Below, in pieces: positions 45,701 to 55,177 of a DNA stretch of 64,000 nt. Source of the DNA: Anaeramoeba flamelloides (taxonomy: Eukaryota; Metamonada; Anaeramoebidae); contig JANTQA010000057.1 in assembly GCA_027625915.1 (NCBI GenBank), forward strand, positions 7,006,001 through 7,070,000, written 5' to 3'. A model generated the notes under the pieces. That model did no database searches and was not told the DNA's origin. It saw nothing but the letters and a program-made list of their open reading frames with translations. The first letter of the stretch is position 1, and the number at the start of each line of letters is the position of its first letter. Position numbers and translations under genes: made by a program.

Positions 45701-47039
45701 CATAATAAATGTCCCAATTTTTTTTTATTTTAAGATGAAAAACATTTATTTCCTAGTGTATAGAACTGAATATTAAAATAGTAATTGTTTTATTATAATA
45801 GAGAACTTGAATTTATAAAACTATTTATTTTCAAAATTTGATTTTTAATTGGCCAATGATTTTGAAATGGAGTTTAGTTGAAATTTTCGAATAGTTCAAG
45901 GCAAATTTAAAATCGATATTGTTTGCCTCTTGTTGAAACTTCCTCCAGATGATTTTGAAAGGTACATTTATACCCTTACCGTAAACAGTATAATACTTGA
46001 AAATGAAGTGGAAGCCACATAGAAGGGACTTTTAAATTTGTGAACCTTTTCTAGTAAAATTTTGAATTTTTGTTTTGTTAATGGTTTTCTCCGAACACAA
46101 ATTTTTTCAAAATTAACCTTAATTTTGAATATGAACAAAATCCTATTTCTTGTCTCGATATTCTTTTAAGTGAACAAATATGTTGTTGTCAATTAAAGTA
46201 ATCTTTGCTGATCATCATATTTGGATAGTACAAAAGCTCCTTGTATTATTTAATTGAAAAAAACTTCAAAACGTTAAAACTCACTATTTCTTTGAAAATG
46301 AGGAAGCGTTTGAAACAGGTACTGTGTTCACAAACAAATCTTCAGAACACAAAATCAATTTGCTTTTACCATAAAAGTTCGATCGTAATCTTTCAAAGAA
46401 AAGTAAAAGGAGGAAAAAAACATTTAAAGAAAGTAAAAAAAAATTAAAAGACAAACTCTTCTGGATCTTGTTCAACGTTCGCGTCAATATTTAAAAATTT
46501 CAGAAAAGCGGTAAGGTTTATCATTTTTAAATCTGAATTCTGTAACTTTGCAAACATTAATTGCAATTGATAAATCAAATTATCGGGATCATTTGGTGGT
46601 GTTTTGAGTTTAAATACTCGATCTCGAAAATAGCTAACCATATACAAGCTTTGAAAAAGAACGTTCATATAACAAGTTGCACCTAAATTCTAAAGCCACA
46701 AATTTAATCCAAAAAACAGATTATCCAAAAAAAAAAAAAAAAAAAAAAAGAAAGTTTTGTGTAATTGATAAAGGTACGTTAGTTTGTTTTTTTCTTTTTT
46801 TTAGAGAAAATGAAAAGTAAAAGAAAAGTTACCTGAATTCCTGTGAACGGTACTCCATTCTTTTTAAGTCTTAATTTCGGATGACGATCTTCAAGTTCTT
46901 TGATTCGATCTGGTTTTTTCTTCCAAATTCCTTTTTTTTTTTTTCTTGGTGTGTTCTTGAGAACTTTTTTAAGTTGGTACTTTTTAAAGAAGTAGTCCTC
47001 CTTAATGCTCGAATTTGCTTTCATTCCTTTTTTTTGCAT
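39268..47039 (-). CDS. USP48: USP48-like ubiquitin carboxyl-terminal hydrolase
   Basis: Three exons, 47039-46833, 46689-46457 and 43684-39268, total 4857 nt, giving 1618 residues with a continuous frame. The catalytic Cys box spans the first junction ('GIQ|NLGATCYMN', C75), and the second joins 'QDPEE|FFELFLG'. Zinc pairs are 'CMKC' and 'CSNC'. The His box is 'TTGHFVVN' (about H350), then 'WNFNDD'. A Lys/Glu-rich insert follows, then three DUSP-like segments (about 683-763, 795-912, 938-1085), a ubiquitin-like domain (about 1127-1187), RanBP2-type fingers (about 1232 and 1272), an acidic repeat region (1332-1545), a third CxxC finger (about 1560) and a basic tail. Human USP48 (about 1035 residues) has the USP-DUSP-UBL order; the zinc fingers and low-complexity parts are extra here. 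Expected role: deubiquitination, nuclear in relatives. Introns are 143 bp and an unusual 2772 bp, the latter with GTTTGT donor. Confidence 0.85.
39490..40130 (-). repeat. tandem repeats coding acidic Asp-rich units
   Basis: About six imperfect copies of a unit coding 'DVSDFKND', an Asp run and 'YIEEDN' or 'NKDDVNDDD', visible in DNA as (TCA)n runs with repeated 'tttttaaaatctgaaacat'. It lies in frame within the USP48-like gene. Confidence 0.85.
42500..42990 (-). repeat. purine/pyrimidine-rich mirror tract coding Lys/Glu/Gly
   Basis: Long homopyrimidine (plus) / homopurine (minus) runs, notably repeats of TTTTTC and TTTTCC at about 42720-42830, coding alternating Lys-Gly and Lys-Arg. Such mirror repeats can form triplex DNA. 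The Phe-rich frames on the plus strand are artefacts of this tract. Confidence 0.8.
43990..44118 (+). pseudogene. short coding-like piece in intron
   Basis: The plus frame from ATG 43990 reads 'MSSMVELGPIIGISEYVHQN' and then 'TFCWGKQCTTKFQ', with mixed composition unlike the surroundings. No family recognised. Possibly an exon relic. Confidence 0.25.
45690..45880. repeat. dispersed repeat shared with 38.0-38.3 kb
   Basis: About 190 bp similar to parts of the insertion in TTAA-MITE copy C ('tattataatagagaact' and 'caatgattttgaa' blocks in the same order). The ends are not defined. Confidence 0.5.
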
Positions 47040-47341
47040 TGTCGAAGAAAAATAGTTAAAAAACTTTGAAAAAAAAAGTTCACAAATTTAAAAATTATAA
47101 AAAAATGTTTTGAAAGATTTGATTATCTTTTTCTACTTAAATTCTAATTTAACTAATTTTGTAAGTATTGACTATTAACACTTTGTAAAGATACATATTT
47201 CGACAAAGCCAAAGAATGCTGGGTTTTGTAGAGAAAATTTAGTTAGATCCAATATAACAAGAAAATTGTTCCTTGGGTTAGGGTAAGTTGAAAATATTTT
47301 GGTAAAGTGTGGTTGAATTAGAACGAAATTTGTGTGTACAA

Positions 47342-47939
47342 ATGAACAAGATTAAACAAAAGAAGGTGAAGTTTATTTGTTAGACTAACTCATATAGAAC
47401 AACAATAGGTTTTTCACAAAAAAATCTTTAAACCCAAATAATTTTAACTGTATCTTGCTAGCCGTTTATCAATTTAAACTTTTTTTTTTTTTTTTTTTTT
47501 ATATTCTTACCACTACCTCGATCACACACAAATTAAATTCAAGTAGTATTGTTATTTTCAACCTGACTAATGAATAATTGTTCTTCAAAAAAGAAATGTT
47601 CTTTTGGGTTTTTGCACTTGATGAATTATGGAACTGAAATTCCAAAAAATATTTTGTTGATAGTTTCAAGTGTGAATTGTTTTTAGTTTATATTTTTTTT
47701 GTAAAATGAATTACTGAACACAAATACCAAATTAGGTGGTTGTTTTAAAATTTCAAGATCGGTCATATTTTATTCGAACATGTTTACAGAATCTGAAGAG
47801 TGAAAAAGAAATTCCAGAAAATGAGTTTATTAAAAGAAATTCAAAATACAGAGGATTATTTTTAAAAAGAAAAGATCAAAAAATCAAAGAAAGATTTAAA
47901 AGCCAAAATATTTTTAATGCTGTAATCTTGAATCAAAAG
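47342..47939 (+). CDS. candidate gene, first two exons, unknown protein
   Basis: ATG 47342 with eight codons ('MNKIKQKK', ending 47365) precedes a GTGAAG donor. An exon of exactly 68 codons (47736-47939) is flanked by AATTAG and a GTTTGT donor, the same donor used by the USP48-like long intron. Both exons are phase 0 and would join. The second exon reads 'VVVLKFQDRSYFIRTCLQNL' and 'FIKRNSKYRGLFLKRKDQK', charged and non-repetitive. It is divergent from the USP48-like gene, with starts about 300 bp apart. I recognise no family. The downstream continuation is degraded, so the gene may be dead. Confidence 0.4.
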
Positions 47940-48059
47940 GTTTGTTTATTTTTGTAAAATGATCATTAAGAGTGTTGCTTGGGGTGGGGTTTGTTTATTA
48001 AAAAAGATTTTCTCCTATTTGGATCTCTAAAAAAATGAAGATTTTTATAATTTGAAATG

Positions 48060-48240
48060 GAAATGAAAATATTTAAAATCAAATTACCAAATGACGCATA
48101 AGAAACCCCAATTCAAGAATTTTAACGCGTCAAAATTCAATTTATGAAAGAAAATCTTATTGAATCAATTCTAGAAGCAATGTCGAATTAGAAACTTTCG
48201 CAAACTGAAATGTTAATGTTGTTTATTAATCACAATATTA
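48060..48240 (+). pseudogene. decayed coding piece downstream of the candidate gene
   Basis: The frame from about 48060 reads 'MKIFKIKLPNDA', stop, 'ETPIQEF', stop, 'RVKIQFMKENLIESILEAMS', 'N', stop, 'KLSQTEMLMLF'. The protein-like quality is high, but three stops (TAA, TAA, TAG) interrupt it. It could be the third exon of the preceding candidate. Confidence 0.35.
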
Positions 48241-48439
48241 CAAAAAAAATTATAAAAAATTATCAAAACTAATAAATCGAGGGTGTATTTTTTTGTTTTG
48301 GATTAAACAAGACAAAAAAATATATTCTGTAAATTTGTTTAAATTATATTTGTAATTATTGATCGATCAAATAGTTAGATACTATCAATTAATTTTATTT
48401 GAGTTCTTTACTTAAAAAGACCCAACTTTAACTTAATAT

Positions 48440-49730
48440 TGGTCTTGTTGTTTTGGTTTGGAAACAATCTCCTTGTTATGTGACGAGTTTGGCCTGGAAG
48501 AACGAGAAATATGAGATTGTTCGAAGTGATATAAGATGATATTGAGGAGTTCGAAGAACGACGATTAATATCATCTTAGCACTAGAACAATCTCATATTT
48601 TGAGTCTGGAAGGAGAACCAAAACGAGGAAACATAAAAGGTGACTGTTGAACAAATGAAACAATATGGGTTGCTATGTATTTTTTCAACTCGAGATCTAA
48701 CTTGTCGAAACAAAAAATTGGAAAAATAAAACCAAACAAACAAAAACAATTACAAAAAATAGTTTACTATTTTTTACTAATACTTTGAAGTACTTGTTCT
48801 CCAAAGGATCTTATTCTCACAATTGAAGTTTATAAAAACATTGAAGTTAAATTTTACATTTTCATCATCAGTGACAAAACTTGGTTTAAATTTTATAGAG
48901 ATAAACTAGATCGTTCATCCATTCAATGAGATCTATTTACCCTTGTATTTTACGTTTGTCAGCCAATTCTTGAAAACGATCAAACTTAAAAATCTGCATG
49001 CATCTATTGGCGTTCTTAACAATTACTGATTTTGAATATTCCTCTAAAATTTCTTTACTTGACATAGTAAAAAAAATGTTTTTTTTTTTCTTTTTTTTTT
49101 TCTTTAAATGATCATTTATTTTTTTCACCTTTCCAAAACCTCTTATTAATGGTTTCTTCTCTCTTTTTTGGAAGAAAAAAGAGAACAAACAAATTTTTTT
49201 TTTGGTAAATGAGATTACTTTTTTTTCGAAAAGAGAAAAAAACCATGTTTGTATATGGACATTGTTTTTACTAACGAAATGGAATTCATTCGATTTCCAA
49301 ACAGTACGCATAATTTGATGGACTTTTTTTTTAAACTTTGTTGGAACTAATTATTTGGTTCTTTGAACCAAATTATTAGTTCAAAGAGTTTTTAATTAAG
49401 ACAGCCCTCTTTTGGGATTTATGAGATTAACAACGTTGTAAATTTTATTTTCAAACTCTTCTAAAATAACTTTTAATTACATTTCTAGAGTCGAATTTAT
49501 TGGAAAAATACAAATTATTTTACTTTTTTAGAATTCAAAAAAAGAAGATCAGAAAATTTTCAAACTTTGCCTAATTACTAAAGGATTTCCCTAAATCATT
49601 CCACATTGACTATAGTGCAATAATAACCTTTTTAGAAAGACAATCTCTTTCTTATCTGTAGTTATCAAAATTTATTTACTTAAATTTTCCCAATTAAAAT
49701 GTTTTAGTTTACAAAAAAATATATTGCAAA
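48440..49730 (-). repeat. repeat unit S, copy S4 (best preserved, no MITE)
   Basis: Full-length S without the MITEs found in S3. It has a hairpin region at 48511-48596 with outer stem ATGAGATTGTTC/GAACAATCTCAT, middle stem AGATGATATT/AATATCATCT and inner GTTC/GAAC. Near-direct repeats flank the hairpin (GAGTTTGGCCTGGAAGAACG and TTTGAGTCTGGAAGGAGAAC). The unit is flanked by a diverged direct repeat (AATTATTGATCGA at about 48354 and 49742). Confidence 0.7.
48767..49065 (-). CDS. small protein encoded by unit S4
   Basis: Exon 1 (49065-48941) reads 'MSSKEILEEYSKSVIVKN' and 'MQIFKFDRFQELADKRKIQG'. A GTAAAT donor and an AAG acceptor give exon 2 (48809-48767), joining in phase to end 'SFGEQVLQSISKK' and TAG, 55 residues in total. 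The segment 'MQIFKFDRF.EL.DKRKI' is still readable in broken copy S3, so it was under protein-level constraint. No family recognised. In the alternative exon-2 frame 'DPL..K.FKV' is conserved among copies, so the second exon assignment is uncertain. Confidence 0.45.
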
Positions 49731-49961
49731 TTTATGAAATAATTATTGATCGAATGAAGTAGTTTATGTATTTCCAATACAGAAATGAAAATAAAAAACT
49801 AAAAGTTAAAAAAATGATTTTTATATTTTCGAAAAATCAATTTATTTGCAATTTGACTGAAATTGTATTATTGTGATATTTTTAACTGTTTTCACTATAT
49901 AGAATTTTTTGGTATATTATTTTGGTTAGGACTTATTCACTTGATATCTTTTCAAATTAAA

Positions 49962-50183
49962 TCAAAGATCGACAATATATTTCTTTCTATTAGAAATTAA
50001 TTTAAAAATGAAAAAATATCTTTCAAGAAAAGAAACAATATTTAATATTTTTTCGAATTGAAATTTTAACATAGTGAATTCATCTGATATTATATAGAAT
50101 TCTTGAAAGAGTATTTTTAACCAATATTTCTCTGTTTCGGAGAGCAATTTGTTCCTTAAGTAGCCAACTTCGCAGTTACCCAT
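49962..50183 (-). CDS. candidate small protein or exon starting MGNC
   Basis: 73 residues from ATG 50183: 'MGNCEVGYLRNKLLSETEKY' and 'ILFQEFYIISDEFTMLKF'. The MGNC start would suit N-myristoylation and palmitoylation. The second half drifts to AT-rich codons and may be intron. No family recognised. Confidence 0.25.
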   Translation of the reverse strand: MGNCEVGYLRNKLLSETEKYWLKILFQEFYIISDEFTMLKFQFEKILNIVSFLERYFFIFKLISNRKKYIVDL

Positions 50184-50629
50184 TTTTTATTATTAGATTC
50201 AATGATAATTTAATGTATTAGCTTTCTAGAAAAAATGAAAAACATCATTTAATTAGAATTAGATGTTTATCAAGTCTATATATGTTATTTAGACAACAAC
50301 ATTAAAAGCAATTAATTTTTCCATTTTTTTTTTTTTTTTTGTTAGCTTTTTTACTCTCAGCAAAACATTGATTCAGAGCCGCTATTTAAGTGGTACTGGA
50401 ATTGTACAATTGATTTTTAAATCTATTTATTATAGAAACTCTTTATGTTTACAATTCTTGACTGGTGAAATAAATATATATATATATATAGATATATATC
50501 GTTGATTAGCTACAGAGTGATGTTATTTTGGTTCATAATTGATTTTCTTTCAAAGTTAAATTCAGTAAAAACGTGTCAAATTGAAAAAAAAAAAATTAAA
50601 TAGATTGTAATAAAAAAAAGAGGGTGTTT
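50184..50629. other. no gene recognised
   Basis: AT-rich spacer with a (TA)n run near 50475. Nothing else seen. Confidence 0.35.
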
Positions 50630-51396
50630 GGAATATTCCCGAAAATACCCAAAAATAAAAAATACCCAAAAATTTTTTAACCACATAAAAACACGTTATG
50701 GAACAACTTCGAAGAAAATCTAGTGTAAATATACTCAGTTTGAAGGTAAATTTGGAATTTTATTTCAGAGAAAATATTTTTTTTTTTTTTTGAATTTTCT
50801 ACTTTAAGTACCTCTAAAGAGTTTTTGGTAACTTTTGGGTATATTTTAGTTATTGTTGGTACTTATTAGTGTAAGTGTGCATGTATGTCTGGGTATTGGT
50901 ATGGGTGTGTGTTTAAATGTTTTGATAAAACTAGTTTCTTTTATGGAATGGGACGTTAAAATAAGGTTTGGTATGGTTTAACCTAGTGAAGGTATACGTA
51001 TTGTACGGGTAGATATTACTCGGTTATTTTCAGGATTGTATTTAAGATTACAATATTTTGGGTAATGATACACAATTAGAAATTCTACTTTACAAATACA
51101 TTTTCTCTCATTTAGTTGTAACTATTTCGAAATGGCCTTAAATGTTACAGTCATCCAATATACCAATCACTTTCACACAAAATGGGTTGAATACTATTCC
51201 GCTAAAATTAAAATTTTTTGAATTTTGATATTTTCAAAAAAAATTTTTTTCAAAAATAAAATTCCAAATTTACCTTTAAACTAAGTATATTTACACTTGG
51301 GTTTCTTAGGAGTTGTTCAAAAACTGTTTTTATGTGGTTAAAAAATTTTCGGGTATTTTTGATTTTCATGTATTTTCGTGAATATTTAATAGATTC
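50630..51396. mobile_element. element with about 150-bp terminal inverted repeats
   Basis: The left arm (about 50630-50775) and right arm (about 51235-51396) are reverse complements with scattered differences, sharing 'ttttttaaccacataaaaac' and 'gtaaatttggaattttat'. The interior of about 460 bp is less AT-rich, with GT-rich stretches, and has no open frame. The outer ends carry repeated GAAAATAC. Probably a non-autonomous DNA transposon. Confidence 0.7.
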
Positions 51397-52314
51397 AAAA
51401 AAGATAGTAAAGATTCTTATTTTCAAATATTTTTTTCAATGTTTTTTTTATTAAATTATACATACAAAACCAAGTACTGAAAATAGAATAGGATGTTAGA
51501 ATTAAAATGGAATTCAAAAGATCAAACCAAAAGGTAATTTAAGGTTGGTCAAATTTTCAAAATTTGTGATGGTTTTTTAACAACTTGGTAAAACAGAATT
51601 TTTTTCGATTTTTAATTATTTCTTTTCCCCTTCATTTTAAAACAAAAGTCAAATCCAAAAATTATATTGAGTATTGGAATTAAAATAAAATCTAAAAGAT
51701 CAACTTTTCAAAATTTTATCATGTTAGTTTACTAAATTTGTATTTTAATTGCAAATAATATTAAATTTGAATTTATTAATGGCAATATTTTTTCTATTAT
51801 TATAAAATCAACACAAATATATTACAAATATTCATTAACCGATATATTTGGATTTGATTTTAGGAAATATTTTTCGATGATGATATAATAAGTCCAATAA
51901 TAGTTGAATAATTTTCTTTTTTACTATTTTTGTAATTATTTTTTCCATTTTGATAATTGTTTTTTGGAATGGTTCATATGAATTTTAATGTTTGTTCGAA
52001 TTTCAACTTTTTTTTTTATTTTAAAAATCCAGATTTAAGAGTTTGAGGCTAATAGACAAAATAGTAAACCAAGAAAAAAATGTGATTTGTTGGTTGTCAA
52101 TTGAAATTTTTGAGTTACTACGTTTTTTTTAGTGCTTTAAAAAAATTGTTATTTTTTTCCTAAATTGAGCTTAAGAAAAATCAATTTTTCAATTAAAAAC
52201 CCTAAAAAATAATGTTTTTTTTTTTAAAGTATCTTCAAATTTCAAAGTCTAAGACTCTTCTCATATGATTTTCGAAAAAAAAAATAAATTGTCAGAAATG
52301 ACTCTGAACGATTA
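51397..52314. other. no gene recognised
   Basis: AT-rich intergenic DNA. Nothing seen. Confidence 0.35.
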
Positions 52315-53006
52315 TTAAGGGTCTAGTCATTTACCGTGAAAAGGCACCATACTCAAGGGGTGACCTGAGGCCAAAAAGGGTATTGTGAAATAGGCCTTCT
52401 TTTGGTTGACAAAATTCAAATAACAAAAAAAAATTCCATTGGATCATCTTTGACAAAAAATTAAACGAAGAAAAAGAGTTCTCAATTTCAAAAAATCAAA
52501 ATTTAAAAAAAAAAATTTATCTTTTCTCATTTTCAATTTCAAAAGAGGTTAAATTTCAATAATTTAAAACAAATTGCTTTCTTGTATTTCGCAATTAAAT
52601 TTAATTCCATTTAATCTAATTTGTTGTTATTTTGTAATCCTCTAAATTTGACCAAGTAAGGATTAGGTAATAGTCTTTCAATAAAAATAATTCATTTGAA
52701 AAATGAAAATAATTGAAAAAAAAAGTCACCAAGATCTCAAAAAGCGCCAAAGAGCTACACTTCAAAACTGAACATTTTTGTTTTCAAAATTGTATATTCT
52801 AACCATTCTAATTGGAAATTGAGTGTCGCTCTTTGGCGCTTTTTTCTAAAAATGTCCTCATTTTTGGTTGTTGATTTTTGGAGATCGATCGATCGTACAT
52901 CATAGGTTGGTTGGTTTTTGATTGGTGTTAGGTCCTCAATAAAATTACTAAAAAGTTTTTTTCCATTTCAGAATAAAAAATTTCACCGTAATGACTCGAC
53001 CCTTAA
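52315..53006. mobile_element. TTAA-MITE, copy B (692 bp)
   Basis: Inverted relative to copy A. Ends TTAAGGGTCTAGTCATTTAC and CCGTAATGACTCGACCCTTAA minus its first base, flanked by TTAA. The internal stem (AAAAAGCGCCAAAGAGCTAC / GTCGCTCTTTGGCGCTTTTT) is well preserved. It lies 535 bp upstream of the RING gene. Confidence 0.9.
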
Positions 53007-53541
53007 AACCCATACCAAGTACAAGATCAATCAGCTAAGAACCAAATTAACAATTCACCATACTTAACATAAGATAATCTTTTTTGACACTTAGGGGTTG
53101 TAAACCTTAATCTTACACTCTTCAATTAGGATTTTGGAAAAGAAAAAAAAATAAATTGTCAAAAATTAAATTTCATTTTTGAACAAACTATTAAAAATCA
53201 CAAGGTAGACCAGCTAATAACCAAAATAAAGAATCAATACACCCTACACAAGATTTTCTAGATTCTTTCTTCGAGAATTGTAAACCTTAACAAAAATTAT
53301 TTTTCATTGACAATAAGTGTAATTAAAGTGCAATTTTAATTTTTATAAATTGTCCAACACTCAATTTTCGAAATTTTCAAACATTATGTAAAACTTACTA
53401 TAACCTTTTATTGTTTGTGTTCTCTAAAAAATGACTATTAATCATTTTTTTTCAAAAATAATTTTTAATAGTAATTACCCTTACGCTTGGTAAATTACAA
53501 AGTCTCTTTCAGAAAGTTCATTTCTCTTTTTCTATCACAAA

Positions 53542-54681
53542 ATGAGCGAACAAACAAATTCAAATTTCATTTGTCGTTGGTGTGTGTCATGTGGTGATGT
53601 ACATACTTTGGATCCAAAGCAGTGGCATAAAATTAGCAACCAAGGGGGCGTATATTATTTAGGAACAACCCCTGTATCGTTTACACTGATTCATGATCCT
53701 TATGAAAAGGAGGAAAATGATGACAATGGTCATCACAATAAAGAAAAAGACGAGTTTGTTTGCAACCAAGTTCTTCTTCAAAATGAAAAAACATTCCAAC
53801 AATTAGTGATTTCCTTACAAACGAAAACGTATTTGAAAGAAGAAGAAGAAGAAGAAGAAACAAAGCAAAGGGTGACTGGACAAAAATCCATGCAAACCCA
53901 AGGTCAAGGCAATAATAGCCATGAAGATCCAAATCTAAAAAACAAATCAAAAACTAACCTTGAGGATTTGGATGAATTTGGAATTCTTGAGATAAATTCT
54001 GAAGAAGAAAAGATGGAAGGAAAGAAAAAAGAAATCGAAATTGAAATCGAAAACGATAACGAAAACGAAAACGATAACAATAACGAAAAAGAACGTGACC
54101 AAAAAAAAGAAACCGAACATGAATCAAACAAAGAGCAAGAAAACGAATCAACGTTATGTAAATGTGGGATCTGTTTTGACACATCTGTTGAGCCTGTGTT
54201 GACCTCTTGTGGTCATTTATTTTGTTGGCCATGCTTGTCGCAATGGTTACAAATCGGCAAAAGGACGTGCCCAATTTGTAAAAACCCGCTTCGTAAAAAA
54301 AAGCATATTATCCCTATTTACAATTCGACACAAAACAGCGAACTCAAAAACCATTCATACGACAAGCTGAAAAAGCTTCCTCGTAGATCTCATCGTAGCC
54401 GAAGCCAGCAGCGCCATGGGTACAGAAACGGGATTAGGCTACCGAATGGGGACATTATCCCTCTTAACCAGACGAGACTAAACTTTTCTGCTGGGTTGGG
54501 TTCCTTTTTTAATTATAGTTTTGGTCAGCGACCACAGCAGAATAGAAACCAAAATGGTAATCAAAATGAAAATCAGAATCTAAATAGACCAGAGCAAACG
54601 AGACAAACTGTTTTCATGAGAATATTAATTGTTTTAGTAATATTCCTTTTAATTGTTATTTCTGAATTTTCTTATTACTAA
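53542..54681 (+). CDS. RNF5/RNF185-like membrane RING E3 ubiquitin ligase
   Basis: 379 residues, no intron. The RING finger is complete: C208-x2-C211-x11-C223-x-H225-x2-C228-x2-C231-x11-C243-x2-C246, with 'CGHLFCWPCLSQWL' and 'CPICKNPL', the form typical of RNF5/RNF185/RMA1 proteins. A single C-terminal hydrophobic segment (about 359-376, 'ILIVLVIFLLIVISEF') would anchor it in the ER membrane, as in that family, whose known members act in ER-associated degradation. Known members are about 180-200 residues and start near the RING. Here some 200 residues precede it, with a CxxCxxC start ('CRWCVSC', C11/C14/C17) and acidic repeats, and a basic, Gln/Asn-rich linker follows the RING. Base composition is less AT-rich than the flanks. 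A TTAA-MITE lies just upstream. Confidence 0.85.
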   Translation: MSEQTNSNFICRWCVSCGDVHTLDPKQWHKISNQGGVYYLGTTPVSFTLIHDPYEKEENDDNGHHNKEKDEFVCNQVLLQNEKTFQQLVISLQTKTYLKEEEEEEETKQRVTGQKSMQTQGQGNNSHEDPNLKNKSKTNLEDLDEFGILEINSEEEKMEGKKKEIEIEIENDNENENDNNNEKERDQKKETEHESNKEQENESTLCKCGICFDTSVEPVLTSCGHLFCWPCLSQWLQIGKRTCPICKNPLRKKKHIIPIYNSTQNSELKNHSYDKLKKLPRRSHRSRSQQRHGYRNGIRLPNGDIIPLNQTRLNFSAGLGSFFNYSFGQRPQQNRNQNGNQNENQNLNRPEQTRQTVFMRILIVLVIFLLIVISEFSYY

Positions 54682-54729
54682 TGGAATTTTTTTGTTTATT
54701 ATTATTTTGAGTATTATTATTATTACCTT

Positions 54730-54748
54730 TATTGTTATAATAACAATA
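54730..54748 (+). terminator. hairpin downstream of the RING gene
   Basis: TATTGTTATAATAACAATA forms an 8-bp stem with a 3-nt loop about 50 bp after the stop. Possibly a 3'-end processing or pausing feature; weak. Confidence 0.25.
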
Positions 54749-55177
54749 ATCCTAATAAGACTTATTAATAGACCTAAACTTACACCAAATATCTATAAAT
54801 GTATTATATAGATCTGGATATATATATATTCATGAAAAAACTTTTTGATATAATAAATTTATGGTTTCTGAAAAAAGTAAAAATTACAAATAAAAAAATA
54901 TCCTTTTTTAAATTCGATAAATATTACATAATCTATGAAAAATATTTTGTTTTTGATATTTTTTAATTAAATTTTTTATTCTGAATTTTGGGGTTTAAAA
55001 AATTACACACATTAATTATTAAACACTGGGTTTAGTCTTTCTTCTTTTGTTTATTCTATTTTTGAAAAAAAACGATCTTGTAAAAGAAACCATTCAAAAT
55101 TTGGCTATTATGAATAGGTTGATATTCTTGTTAATTAACAATTATTTTTTGATATTTTTTGAAAATTAAAAACCCTT
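54749..55177. other. no gene recognised
   Basis: AT-rich 3' flank of the RING gene. Nothing seen. Confidence 0.35.

Larger units (their letters stand above)
43685..46456 (-). other. long intron of the USP48-like gene
   Basis: 2772 bp between two exons whose joint restores the conserved USP motif. It contains a repeat shared with 38 kb (45690-45880) and a 42-residue plus-strand coding-like piece (43990-44118). No TIR-bounded element was seen that would explain its length compared with the 110-240 bp introns elsewhere. Confidence 0.7.

Noticed and set aside
48060-48240. TAA/TAG read as Gln (ciliate-like code)
   Set aside because: The USP48-like, RRP36, RING and both intact B-box genes all end at TAA, so TAA is a normal stop here.
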